Positions 1-7,706 of a stretch of DNA of 64,000 nt are shown piece after piece. The stretch is from Gaiellasilicea sp963791905 (GTDB lineage Bacteria > Actinomycetota > Thermoleophilia > Gaiellales > Gaiellaceae), in the NCBI GenBank assembly GCA_963791905.1, contig CAWBTX010000003.1, positions 127,411 to 191,410 of the forward strand, given 5' to 3'. Position numbers and translations under genes: made by a program. The notes under the pieces were generated by a model. That model searched no databases. It was not told the origin of the DNA and saw only the letters and a program-made list of their open reading frames with translations. How positions within the stretch are numbered: position 1 is the stretch's first letter; every line of letters starts with the position of its first letter.

Positions 1-1427
1 ATCAGCACGATCAGGAGCGCGCCCAGCAGCAGGATGCGCGTCACGCTGGGCTCGAACACCAGCCGGTTCTCCCAGACGACGGCCGCGAGGTAGAGCGTGG
101 GGATCGTGAGCAACGTCCGCCAGAGCCCGCGCAATTGCGACAGCGTGATCACGGCCGCGATCAGGGTGACGAAGGCGATGTTGCCGAGGCGGGTCGGGTA
201 CGCGGGGTGGATCACCCAGCCCTCCAGCAGGTCAGCGAGCCGTCCGCCCTCGATCGAGCCCGAGGTCCACGCCGGCCGCAGCCAGTCGGCGAGCTGGAAC
301 GCGACGACGCCGAGAAGGATCGTCCCGCCGGCGATGACCGCGACCTTCGTCCACGGCCTCGTGAAGCCGACGAGGGCGACCACGATCGCGCCGTAGAAGA
401 GCACGCGGGCGTCGGCCGGGTCGCGCAGGAGCTCCAGCGAGACGCTGATCACGACGGCGCCGAGCACGACCCCGGGCAGGCTGCCCGCGCCGCCGAGGAT
501 CACCATCGCGTAGACGGTGATCAGCAGCGGCACGTCGAAGTTCGACGGAAAGACGCCGAGCTGGACGGCGGCGAAGATCGTCCCCGTCAGCCCGGCCGTC
601 GCCGCGCCGAACGCGAACGCGAGCAGCTTCATCCGGTGGACGGGGATGCTCATCAGCTCGGCCGCGAGCGAGTCCTCGCGTGAGGCCCGCCAGGCGCGTC
701 CGGTGCGCGACTCGTTCAGCAAGTTGAGCCCGACGATCACGAGCGTGAAGACGCCGAGCGAGAGCCAGAGGTAGCTCTGGGTCGAGCCGAACTCAACGCC
801 GAAGAGCTCCATCGGGTCGAGGCCGGTGATGCCGTTCGGGCCGCCGGTGAAGTCAGTCGGACCGTCGTTCCACGGCAGCGTGATCCGGTCCGCATTGTTC
901 GTCAGCACGACGAAGATCTGCGCGAAGAAGAGGGTCACGATCGCGAGGTAGTCGCCGACGAGGCGGCGCGAAGGCAGGCCGAGCACGAGCCCGAGCAGCG
1001 CCGACGCGAGAACGACGACGGGGATCGTCAGCGCGGTCGGCCAGTGGAGGCCGAACTGCTCCGACGACAGGATCGCGTACGCGTAGGCACCGAAGCCGTA
1101 GAAGGCGATGTAGCCGAGGTCGAGCAGGCCCGCCCAGCCGACGGCGATGTTGAGCCCGAGCGCGAGCAGGCCGAAGAGCACCGTGTTCAGGGCGACGCGG
1201 ACGACGTAGTCGCTGCTGGTGACGAACGGAATGCAGGCGGTCAGCCCGACGACGACGGCGAGTTGCGCCGCCGGCGGCACGCGGTCGACCATGCCCATGA
1301 CCCATCCGGTCCATCCAGTGCGACCGGCGGTGCGCTCGCCGGAGCGCGCGACCCACTCGTCGACACCGATCCGGGGCCCGGCCTCTGCGACCGGCTCGGG
1401 ATTGCCCTTCTGCTCGACGTCGGCCAC
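1..1427 (-). CDS. livM: Branched-chain amino-acid ABC transporter permease LivM, 3' end outside window
   Basis: Inner-membrane permease of a LIV-type ABC importer. Translating the minus strand from a GTG at 1427 gives an open frame to the window edge (475 codons) with hydrophobic segments and the LivM-type stretch LNIAVGWAGLLDLGYIAFYG about 85 residues in. The GTG lies one base beyond the TGA of livH (1429-1431), so the two are probably translationally coupled; an internal ATG at 1292 would remove a polar N-terminal extension of about 45 residues. The order is binding protein, livH, livM, so ATPase genes (livG/livF) are expected to the left of the window. The C-terminus cannot be assessed. 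Confidence 0.9.
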   Translation of the reverse strand, partial: MADVEQKGNPEPVAEAGPRIGVDEWVARSGERTAGRTGWTGWVMGMVDRVPPAAQLAVVVGLTACIPFVTSSDYVVRVALNTVLFGLLALGLNIAVGWAGLLDLGYIAFYGFGAYAYAILSSEQFGLHWPTALTIPVVVLASALLGLVLGLPSRRLVGDYLAIVTLFFAQIFVVLTNNADRITLPWNDGPTDFTGGPNGITGLDPMELFGVEFGSTQSYLWLSLGVFTLVIVGLNLLNESRTGRAWRASREDSLAAELMSIPVHRMKLLAFAFGAATAGLTGTIFAAVQLGVFPSNFDVPLLITVYAMVILGGAGSLPGVVLGAVVISVSLELLRDPADARVLFYGAIVVALVGFTRPWTKVAVIAGGTILLGVVAFQLADWLRPAWTSGSIEGGRLADLLEGWVIHPAYPTRLGNIAFVTLIAAVITLSQLRGLWRTLLTIPTLYLAAVVWENRLVFEPSVTRILLLGALLIVL

Positions 1428-1428
1428 G

Positions 1429-2355
1429 TCAGACCTTCTGGATGTCCGGCCGCCCGAGCAGCCCGGTCGGCCTGATGAGCAGGATCGCGATCAGGATCGA
1501 GAAGACGAAGACCTCCTGGAACGTCGAGGAGACGTAGCCGGTGATGAAGGCCTCCGCGAGGCCGATCAGCAGCCCTCCGAGCATCGCGCCGGGGATCGAG
1601 CCGATGCCGCCGACGACCGCGGCGGTGAACCCCTTCAGGCCGGCGAGGAAGCCCATCAGGAAGTAGACCTTGTAGAAGACGAGCGCCACCAGCACACCGG
1701 CCGCCCCGGCGAGCAGCGAGCCGATGAAGAAGGTCGACACGATCACGCGGTCGACGTCGATCCCCTGCATCGCCGCGGCCTCACGATCGAACGCCGTCGC
1801 GCGCATCGCCTTGCCCAGCCGCGTGCGAGCGACCAGCAGCGTCAGCGCCACCATCAACGCGAACGAGGTCAGGATGACACCGATGCGGATGCTCGAGATG
1901 TGGAGCGGCCCCCAGTGGATGCCGCTCGCGAGATCGATGTACTCGTACGTCTCGTAGCTCCGGAAGTCGGCGCCGAAGAGGAGCAGCGCACTCGCCTGGA
2001 GGAAGAACGAGACGCCGAGCGCGGAGATGAGCGGCGCGATGCGGGGCGCATTTCGCAGCGGCCGGTAGGCGAAGCGCTCGATCACCACCCCGAGCGCTCC
2101 CGTCCCCACCATCGCCGCGCCCAGCATCGCGAGGATCACGATCAGCGCCGGCGCCGACAACGGCGCGATCGGGCCGCCGAACAGCGTGAGCACGCCGTAG
2201 CCCGCGAACGCACCGATCATGTAGACCTCGCCGTGGGCGAAGTTCAGCAGCTTCAGGATCCCGTACACCATCGTGTAGCCGATGGCGATGAGGGCGTAGA
2301 CCGAGCCGAGCGTGAGCCCGTTCACCACCTGCTGGACGAAGAAGTCGATATCCAC
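1429..2355 (-). CDS. livH: Branched-chain amino-acid ABC transporter permease LivH
   Basis: 308-residue membrane permease that partners LivM in moving branched-chain amino acids or related amides across the membrane. It has the family N-terminus (QQVVNGLTLGSVYALIAIGYTMVYGILKLLNFAHGE region) and ends in the typical PTGLLGRP motif. About eight hydrophobic segments are visible and the length is usual for LivH. The start is a GTG at 2355. The gene follows the binding-protein gene by 81 bp, a gap that contains a perfect hairpin (2380-2413), and is almost contiguous with livM, so the three form one operon read leftward. The transported substrate cannot be told from sequence. Confidence 0.93.
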   Translation of the reverse strand: MDIDFFVQQVVNGLTLGSVYALIAIGYTMVYGILKLLNFAHGEVYMIGAFAGYGVLTLFGGPIAPLSAPALIVILAMLGAAMVGTGALGVVIERFAYRPLRNAPRIAPLISALGVSFFLQASALLLFGADFRSYETYEYIDLASGIHWGPLHISSIRIGVILTSFALMVALTLLVARTRLGKAMRATAFDREAAAMQGIDVDRVIVSTFFIGSLLAGAAGVLVALVFYKVYFLMGFLAGLKGFTAAVVGGIGSIPGAMLGGLLIGLAEAFITGYVSSTFQEVFVFSILIAILLIRPTGLLGRPDIQKV

Positions 2356-2379
2356 GTGCCGCGATTCTGCTTGTCATGG

Positions 2380-2413
2380 ACGTGCGGCCCGCCCGGATGG
2401 GCGGGCCGCACGT
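2380..2413. terminator. Perfect 15-bp hairpin between binding-protein gene and livH
   Basis: Arms 2380-2394 and 2399-2413 are exact reverse complements, GC-rich, with a 4-nt loop GGAT. There is no T-run on either side, so it is not a classic intrinsic terminator. Between a binding-protein gene and its permease genes, such hairpins commonly block 3' exonucleases or cause partial termination, so that the binding protein is made in excess. That role is inferred from position. Confidence 0.7.
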
Positions 2414-2436
2414 GTCGGACTGGAGTCCGAGCCCGG

Positions 2437-3586
2437 TTACTGGTTGACGAGTGTCTTCTTGCCGTCCGGACCCGACCTTGAAGATGTAGAAGTTCGCGCC
2501 CGTGACGTCGCCCTTAGCCGTGAACTTCAGGGGGCCGCCGAGCACCGTCCTCTTGATGTTCGTCTGCTTCAGGGCGTTGTGGACCTCCGTGCGCGTCGCG
2601 TTGTTGTCGGCACACGCCTTGTTGATCGCCGCGATCGCAGCCTGCGTGGCGACATACGCCGGCGGCCCGAAGTTCGAGACGAATTTCCTTCCGTAGCCCT
2701 TGATGAAGGACGTGTTCCCGGGGATCCCACGGATGTCCGGCGCGAAGGCCGAGACGTATGAGCCGGAGATCTTGAAGTCGCCTGAGTCGAGGCCGTCCGA
2801 GCCGAAGATGACGGCGCTCTTGCCCTGCTCCTTCATCTGCTGGCCAAAGATCTGGCCGTTGGCAGCGATCTGCCAGGGCAGGAAGACGACGTCGACGTCG
2901 TCCGCGATCTTCGAGACGAGCGCGGAGAAGTCGGTCACCTTCTGGCTGACGGACTGCCGGTCGACCTTGATCTTGTTCGCCTTCAGGTTCGCCACCACGC
3001 CGGCTGCCAGCGGACGCGAGTACGCCGTCTGGTCGTCGACGACGAAGACCCGCTTCGCCTTCAGGTTCTGGCGGATGAAGCTGGCGATCGTGGGCGACTG
3101 GACGCTGTCGTTCGGCACGACCCGGCGGAACGTCGGGATCGAGCCCTTCGTCAGCGCCGTCGCCGTCGCCGAGGCGGAGACGAACGGCATCGGCTCGGCC
3201 TTCTTGAAGATCGGCGCCACCGCCAGCACTTCCTGGCTGCCGGCCGGACCGACGATTGCGAGCATGTTCTGGTCGGCGTGGAAGCGCGCTCCGACCGTCG
3301 ACGCCTGGGCCGCGTCGAGCTGGGTATCACCCTCGACGAGCTTGATCTTGCCGCCGCCGAGCTTTTTGATCGCGTACTTCGCGAAGTCCCGCTGCTCCTT
3401 GCCGATGAACGCAGCGTCGCCGGTGATCGGGCCCATGAAGCCGATCGACACGTTCGTGCACGCGATGCTCGTGGTCGCGGTGGTCTGGGGGACGTCGGTC
3501 CTCGCGAGCGCTGACGTCGCAATCGCCAGCGCTGCGACGCCGAGCGCCGCGAGCGCGATCCCCGCCTTTCTGGTGAATCGGTGCAT
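2437..3586 (-). CDS. Branched-chain amino-acid ABC transporter substrate-binding protein (frameshifted near the 3' end)
   Basis: Exported solute-binding protein of the LIV family (periplasmic-binding type 1 fold). The N-terminus is a signal peptide (MHRFTRKAGIALAALGVAAL, Ala-rich to about residue 28), followed by family motifs such as GFMGPITGDAA and AIVGPAGSQEV. The start is the ATG at 3586 with AGGAGGG upstream. An extra base in the CCC run at 2471-2473 shifts the frame about 13 codons before the expected end. Removing one base restores the ending VGPDGKKTLVNQ and a TAA at 2437-2439; without correction the frame runs antisense far into livH. This could be a sequence error or a real C-terminal change. 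It is the first gene of the liv operon. Confidence 0.88.
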
Positions 3587-3634
3587 TCCTTGCCCTCCTG
3601 TCGGATTACGTAAGGACTGTGACGTCAGGAAGCC

Positions 3635-4354
3635 CTACGAGTTGTCCTCGTATGATCGAGAAGCAGGATCTCCCGAGGGATGGAAGACGCCCAGGATCCG
3701 CATGACGCCCGGCCCCGTGTTCTCGATGCAGTGGATCGTGTCGGGCGGCAGGTGGAAGCACGAGCCCGCGCCGAGCGGGATCGACGCGCCGTCCACGTGC
3801 GCGAATCCGCGCCCCTCGACGATGTAGCCGACCTCGTCGTACGTGTGGCTGTGGTCGGGCGCGCGGCAGGGCTCGACGATGCCGACGAACTGCGTCGCGT
3901 CGAGACAGCCGGAGTCCTGGTTGACGAGGTAGCGGTAAGTGCGCTTGTCGTCCGCGCGAAGCTCGGGCTGCTCGTCGAACCTGACCGTCACCCGCCGCTG
4001 CGGCCGCGCGCCGTTCTCGCCCGGCATCGCGACCGAGACCACGACGAGCTCGTCGGGGCCGGAGTTGTCGACCGTGTAGCGCTCCCCCGCGCGCAGGTAG
4101 GCGCCGGTGCCCGGCGCGAGCTCGTGCGCACGGCCGTCCAGCTCGAGCGTGCCGGCTCCCGAGGCCACGTAGAGCAGCTCGTCCCGCCCCGGCTCACCGC
4201 GCTCGAGCGACCGACCGGCGGCGTACCGGATCACGCGCTGCTCGAGAACCTCGCAGCCCTGGGCCGTGCCGATGGTGGTCTTCTCGAGGGCTGTGTCCCC
4301 GGCCGCACGGCGTCCGGAGACGGCGTGCTCGTCGACCACGAACGCGTTCGCCAT
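3635..4354 (-). CDS. Bicupin (two-cupin-domain) protein
   Basis: 239-residue protein made of two cupin barrels. The first (about residues 40-105) lacks the usual metal-binding His pair (GEPGRDELLYVASGAGTLELDG). The second (about 155-230) keeps a His-x-His...Glu...His set (HSH, then DEVGYIVEGRG, then PPDTIHCIENTG) and is probably the metal site. The layout resembles (S)-ureidoglycine aminohydrolase and related bicupins, but identity is too uncertain to name an enzyme. It lies 48 bp upstream of the amino-acid importer genes on the same strand, which suggests a role near nitrogen compound use; this is inference. Confidence 0.75.
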   Translation of the reverse strand: MANAFVVDEHAVSGRRAAGDTALEKTTIGTAQGCEVLEQRVIRYAAGRSLERGEPGRDELLYVASGAGTLELDGRAHELAPGTGAYLRAGERYTVDNSGPDELVVVSVAMPGENGARPQRRVTVRFDEQPELRADDKRTYRYLVNQDSGCLDATQFVGIVEPCRAPDHSHTYDEVGYIVEGRGFAHVDGASIPLGAGSCFHLPPDTIHCIENTGPGVMRILGVFHPSGDPASRSYEDNS

Positions 4355-4489
4355 TCAGCAATCACACCGGCTCGCCTCTGTCGTGTCAATGGCAGGAACG
4401 GGTTGGCCGTGCTGTTCGGCCCGCCCAACCCGCGCCGGCAGGCCGTAACGGGGTCAGACCCTGTAAGGAACGTGTTAAGAGCGGCGCGC

Positions 4490-5209
4490 TCAGAGCTCGA
4501 AGACCACGAAGTCCTTCCCCGTGACCGCGACCGCGACGTTCCGGACCGGGACGGGCCCGAGCTCGCCCGCGAACGTGCCCCGGTGGGCGTGGCCGTGCAG
4601 GACGAGGTCGGGTCTGTGTGCGCCGATCGGCGCTGCCAGCCGCGAGGAGCCGAGGAACGCCCAGATCGTCTCCGGCTCGCCGACGAGCGTGTCCGGGATC
4701 GGCGCGTAGTGGAGGAGCACGATCCGCCGGTGACAGCCGGCGATCGCCTCGAGCCCGGACTCGATCGCGTTCACCTCGCGCGTGGTCTCCGCGTACACCT
4801 CGCGCAGCAGCGGCTCGCCGAAGTCGGGGAGCTCGGCACCGGGGAAGCCGCCGACGAAGCCCTTCGCGCCGACGACGCCCACCTCGAGGCCGTCCACCTC
4901 ATGGATCGCGAACTCGCCCTGGAGGACGCGAACGCCGCCGTCCGCCAGCGCCGCGCACACCTCCTCGCAGCGATTGGCGTGGAAGTCGTGGTTGCCGAGC
5001 ACGGCGAGCACCGGGATCTCGAGGCCGCGGCAAGCATCGGCGAGCACCGCCGCCTGCTCGGGCTCGCCGTGGGTCGTCAGGTCGCCGGCGAGCAGCACCA
5101 GGTCCGCCTCCGACGCGGCCTCCCGCAACGCGTGCGTGATGTGCTCGCGCAGCGGCTCCGAGCAATGGATGTCGCCTGCGGCGGCGATGCGGATCATCGC
5201 AGCGTGCAT
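4490..5209 (-). CDS. Calcineurin-like metallophosphoesterase
   Basis: 239-residue cytosolic phosphoesterase. The five metallophosphatase blocks are all present in order: GDIH near residue 13, GDLT near 43, GNHD near 72, the His of LHYAP near 160 and GHAH near 200. These bind a two-metal centre. The substrate is unknown; small one-domain members cleave cyclic nucleotides, phosphodiesters or phosphoproteins. Start could be the ATG at 5209 or the ATG four codons later. The gene is divergent from the nucleotidyltransferase-like gene, with about 50 bp between starts. Confidence 0.85.
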   Translation of the reverse strand: MHAAMIRIAAAGDIHCSEPLREHITHALREAASEADLVLLAGDLTTHGEPEQAAVLADACRGLEIPVLAVLGNHDFHANRCEEVCAALADGGVRVLQGEFAIHEVDGLEVGVVGAKGFVGGFPGAELPDFGEPLLREVYAETTREVNAIESGLEAIAGCHRRIVLLHYAPIPDTLVGEPETIWAFLGSSRLAAPIGAHRPDLVLHGHAHRGTFAGELGPVPVRNVAVAVTGKDFVVFEL

Positions 5210-5261
5210 CTTGTCCGTCCGTTGGCTTCACAAACGGGGAAACGGGTATTCCGCTGCGGCC

Positions 5262-5843
5262 GTGCCCTACTCGACCCCCGACGACTTTCCCGAGCTGATC
5301 GAGGCCATGAAGGCCGCGGCCGCCGCCCTGCGCGACGCCGACGTGCCCTTCCTGCTCGGCGGCGGGCTCGCCGGCTGGGCCCGCGGCGGACCGCCGACCG
5401 AGCACGACGTCGACCTCTTCATTCGCGAGGAGGACGCCGACCGCGCGCTCGAGGCGCTCGCAGCGACAGGGATGCGGACCGACCGGCCGCCGGAGGGCTG
5501 GCTCGTGAAGGCGTACCACGGCGACACCCTGATCGACCTCATCTTCCGCCCGTCCGGCGGGCCGATCGGCGACGAGCAGTTCGGGCGAGCCGAGGAGCTC
5601 GACGTCATGGCGCAGCCGGTCCTTGTCGCGTCTCTCGACGACGTCATGATCACGAAGCTGCTCTCGCTCACCGAGCAGGAGCCCGACTTCTCGGGCGTTC
5701 TCGAGTTCGCACGCTCGCTCCGCGAGCAGATCGACTGGGACGCGGTCAGGGAGCGCACGGCCTCGTCCCCGTTCGCGCAGGCGTTCTTCACGCTGATCGA
5801 GGAGCTCGGCATCGTCGAGCCCGCCCGGTCGCCTCAGAAGTAG
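5262..5843 (+). CDS. Nucleotidyltransferase-fold protein
   Basis: 193 residues from a GTG at 5262. Residues about 30-50 carry the minimal nucleotidyltransferase signature: GGGLAGWARGG, then the HDVDLFI acidic pair (D-x-D). The rest resembles bacterial DUF-type nucleotidyltransferases related to AbiEii/MNT-like proteins (EWLVK-like and DVMITKLLSL segments). No antitoxin partner adjoins it, and its neighbours are a phosphoesterase and an M55 peptidase, so no toxin-antitoxin role is claimed. Upstream in-frame sequence overlaps the phosphoesterase on the other strand and is unlikely to be translated. The 3' end overlaps the M55 gene by 10 bp, tail to tail. Confidence 0.7.
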   Translation: MPYSTPDDFPELIEAMKAAAAALRDADVPFLLGGGLAGWARGGPPTEHDVDLFIREEDADRALEALAATGMRTDRPPEGWLVKAYHGDTLIDLIFRPSGGPIGDEQFGRAEELDVMAQPVLVASLDDVMITKLLSLTEQEPDFSGVLEFARSLREQIDWDAVRERTASSPFAQAFFTLIEELGIVEPARSPQK

Positions 5844-6643
5844 AAGGTCTTCCAGGCCTCCCACCAGGTCTCGGCCGTGACCGAGATCGTGCGGTCGTCG
5901 ACGCGCTCGACGCCTTGGCGGAAGCGGAGCTTGTCGACCGCGAGCGTGTGCTTGAACTCGACGCGGATCTCGCAGGGACTGCCCGGGCTCCAGGGTGCAA
6001 CTGCCTTCAGGTCCGAGAGCGCCTTCTCGGCGCCGACCTCGATCAGCTCCCGCGCGCGCACCGCCGGGAGCTGCCGGGCGGAGGTCGCGCCGAGCCCTTT
6101 CTTCACGACAACCGTCGTCAGGCCGTCGCCCACGAGGTCGCGGCCCTCCGCACAGGCCGCGTCGTCGCCAGTGACGAGCAGGATCGGGCAGTCCCAGGTA
6201 CCGCAAAGCGCCGCGTGGATCCCCGTCTCCCCGACGAGCGTCCCGTTGAAGCGGAGGTTGTAGTAGTCCTGGCCCGAGACGGTGTGGTTCATGACGCCGG
6301 CGCGGGTGCCGGCCATCGCATGCATGCCGACGAGCAGCGCGGCGTCACAGCCCTCCTCGAGGAAGTCGGTGTACTCGGTCCAATCCTCCTGCACGACGTA
6401 CTCGCAGTCCGGGTGGAGCAGATCTGGGACGAGCGAGTTGAACGACCACTCCTTGCCGGCGCCGTGGCAGTCCATCACCACGATCTCGGTCGCGCCGGCC
6501 GCCTTCGCGCCGCGCACGGCAGCGTTGATCTCCTCGGTGTAGAGCTTGCGGCCCTCCTCGTACATGGGTGCGCCGCCGCTCGTCTGCGGGCCCCTCACGA
6601 TCCCGGAGACGCCCTCCATGTCGCTGATGATGTGGACGCGCAT
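5834..6643 (-). CDS. M55-family D-aminopeptidase (DppA-like)
   Basis: 269-residue zinc peptidase related to Bacillus DppA, which releases D-amino acids from short peptides. The family zinc-binding elements are present: SDMEG at residues 8-12, DCHGAGK near 58 and LVGMHA near 104, followed by an NHTVSG stretch. Length matches the family (about 270). It lies convergent with the nucleotidyltransferase-like gene and is divergent from the SDR gene with only 17 bp between start codons. With the nearby LIV-type importer it may belong to peptide or amino-acid salvage, which is inference. Confidence 0.9.
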   Translation of the reverse strand: MRVHIISDMEGVSGIVRGPQTSGGAPMYEEGRKLYTEEINAAVRGAKAAGATEIVVMDCHGAGKEWSFNSLVPDLLHPDCEYVVQEDWTEYTDFLEEGCDAALLVGMHAMAGTRAGVMNHTVSGQDYYNLRFNGTLVGETGIHAALCGTWDCPILLVTGDDAACAEGRDLVGDGLTTVVVKKGLGATSARQLPAVRARELIEVGAEKALSDLKAVAPWSPGSPCEIRVEFKHTLAVDKLRFRQGVERVDDRTISVTAETWWEAWKTFYF

Positions 6644-6660
6644 GCCGTTACCCTAAGCGC

Positions 6661-7437
6661 TTGCAGACCGGCCTTGACGGCAAGGGCGTACTCGTCACCG
6701 GCGCGTCCGGCGGCATCGGCGCGGCGTGCGCGCGGACGTTCGCGGCCGAGGGTGCACGCGTCGCGGTGCACTACCACCGGGGCGAGCAACGGGCGCGCGA
6801 CGTGGCCTCCGAGCTCGGCGGCGCGCCGATCGTCACCGCCGATCTCACCGACGAGGTCGAGGTCGACCGCCTGTTCCGGGAGGCGCGCGGTGCGCTCGGC
6901 CGGATCGACGTGTGCGCCGCGGTGGCCGGCGTCTGGCCGTCCGAGGACGAGCCGGTGTGGGAGCTGACGCTCGACCGCTGGGAGCGGACGCTGCGTCAGA
7001 ACCTCACCTCCGTCTTCCTGACCGCACGCGGCTTCCTGCGGGAGGTCGAGCACAACGGCCACGGCTCGCTCGTCCTCGTCGGCTCGACCGCGGGCCTCGT
7101 CGGCGAGGCCGGGCACGCGGACTACGCGGCGGCCAAGTCGGCCGTGACCGGCGGCCTGCTCCTGAGCCTGAAGAACGAGATCGTGCGCGTCGCGCCCGCC
7201 GGCCGCGTGAACGCCGTCGCCCCTGGGTGGACAGAGTCGCCGATGACACGCGGCCACGTCGGCCCGGAGCGCGTTCGGCTGATCTCGCGCACGATGGCCC
7301 TCCGCAAGGTGGCGCGGCCGGAGGACGTCGCCAGGCAGGTGGTCGTACTCGCCTCGGACGAGCTCTCCGGCCATGTGACCGGCCAGGTCGTCACCGTGGC
7401 AGGCGGGATGGAGGGACGGGTCGTACACGACCGCTAA
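6661..7437 (+). CDS. SDR-family NAD(P)-dependent oxidoreductase
   Basis: 258-residue Rossmann-fold short-chain dehydrogenase. The cofactor loop TGASGGIG is at about residues 13-20, the AAVAG motif (variant of NNAG) near 85, the catalytic Ser in VGSTAG near 140 and the YAAAK catalytic pair near 155. The C-terminal GxxVTVAGGM ending is typical of FabG-like members. The start is a TTG at 6661 without an obvious ribosome site, chosen because the fold begins immediately after. The substrate is unknown. A strong terminator follows at 7519. Confidence 0.88.
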   Translation: MQTGLDGKGVLVTGASGGIGAACARTFAAEGARVAVHYHRGEQRARDVASELGGAPIVTADLTDEVEVDRLFREARGALGRIDVCAAVAGVWPSEDEPVWELTLDRWERTLRQNLTSVFLTARGFLREVEHNGHGSLVLVGSTAGLVGEAGHADYAAAKSAVTGGLLLSLKNEIVRVAPAGRVNAVAPGWTESPMTRGHVGPERVRLISRTMALRKVARPEDVARQVVVLASDELSGHVTGQVVTVAGGMEGRVVHDR

Positions 7438-7518
7438 AGGTCTCCGCCAGAAACGCCGATAGACGACTAACTCCCTGTCGGGGACTGACGGCAATCATCC
7501 TGCGGCCAGGCGAGTACC

Positions 7519-7551
7519 AAAGGCGGCGAGCGCCCGGCTCGCCGCCTTTTT
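7519..7551 (+). terminator. Intrinsic terminator after the SDR gene
   Basis: Perfect 11-bp stem (7521-7531 with 7537-7547), 5-nt loop, then a T-run (7547-7551). It ends transcription of the SDR gene about 80 bp downstream of its stop, or terminates any leader entering the structured element just beyond it. Confidence 0.85.
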
Positions 7552-7552
7552 A

Positions 7553-7664
7553 TTTGCAGCGGGGCCGGAATCGGAGATTCCGGCCTACGGCATCCGGCAA
7601 GCGGATGCCTTCCGCGCGAAGATCCCTGAAGCTGTGCACCTCAACCCGCGGCTGGTCGTCCGCG
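7553..7664 (+). ncRNA. Structured repeat element, copy A (three hairpins)
   Basis: About 112 nt, nearly identical to 11067-11177 except in two hairpins where the arms differ but remain paired. Hairpin 1 is a 10-bp stem around loop GGA (7563-7585), hairpin 2 an 8-bp stem starting at GGCATCCG (7589), and hairpin 3 a CGCGG/CCGCG stem near 7647-7664. The 30-nt single-stranded stretch between hairpins 2 and 3 is conserved between copies. It lies directly after an intrinsic terminator and 43 bp before the histidine kinase ATG. It is either a cis-regulatory RNA or a small mobile repeat; no known class was recognised. Confidence 0.6.
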
Positions 7665-7706
7665 AGCCTTCAAGCGACCGTCGTATTGGTCGATTACGGT
7701 CCGCGC

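Noticed and set aside
1781..3586. A single 601-residue protein spanning the binding-protein gene and part of livH
   Set aside because: The tail beyond about 2437 is antisense-like, Arg-rich and overlaps livH in another frame; it arises only from the frameshift near 2472.
4450..4461. GGGTCAGACCC palindrome near 4451 as a regulatory site
   Set aside because: Short, single in this window and located after both flanking genes' ends or starts without a clear promoter; could be chance or a scattered REP-like word.
5262..5843. Nucleotidyltransferase-like protein as the toxin of a toxin-antitoxin pair
   Set aside because: No HEPN, AbiEi-like or other partner gene is adjacent; both neighbours are ordinary enzymes.
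3680..6967. Very long plus-strand open frames such as 3680-6967, 6726-7706 and 26811-28439
   Set aside because: They are Arg/Ala/Asp-rich shadows opposite real minus-strand genes or out-of-frame lead-ins, a usual effect of high GC content.
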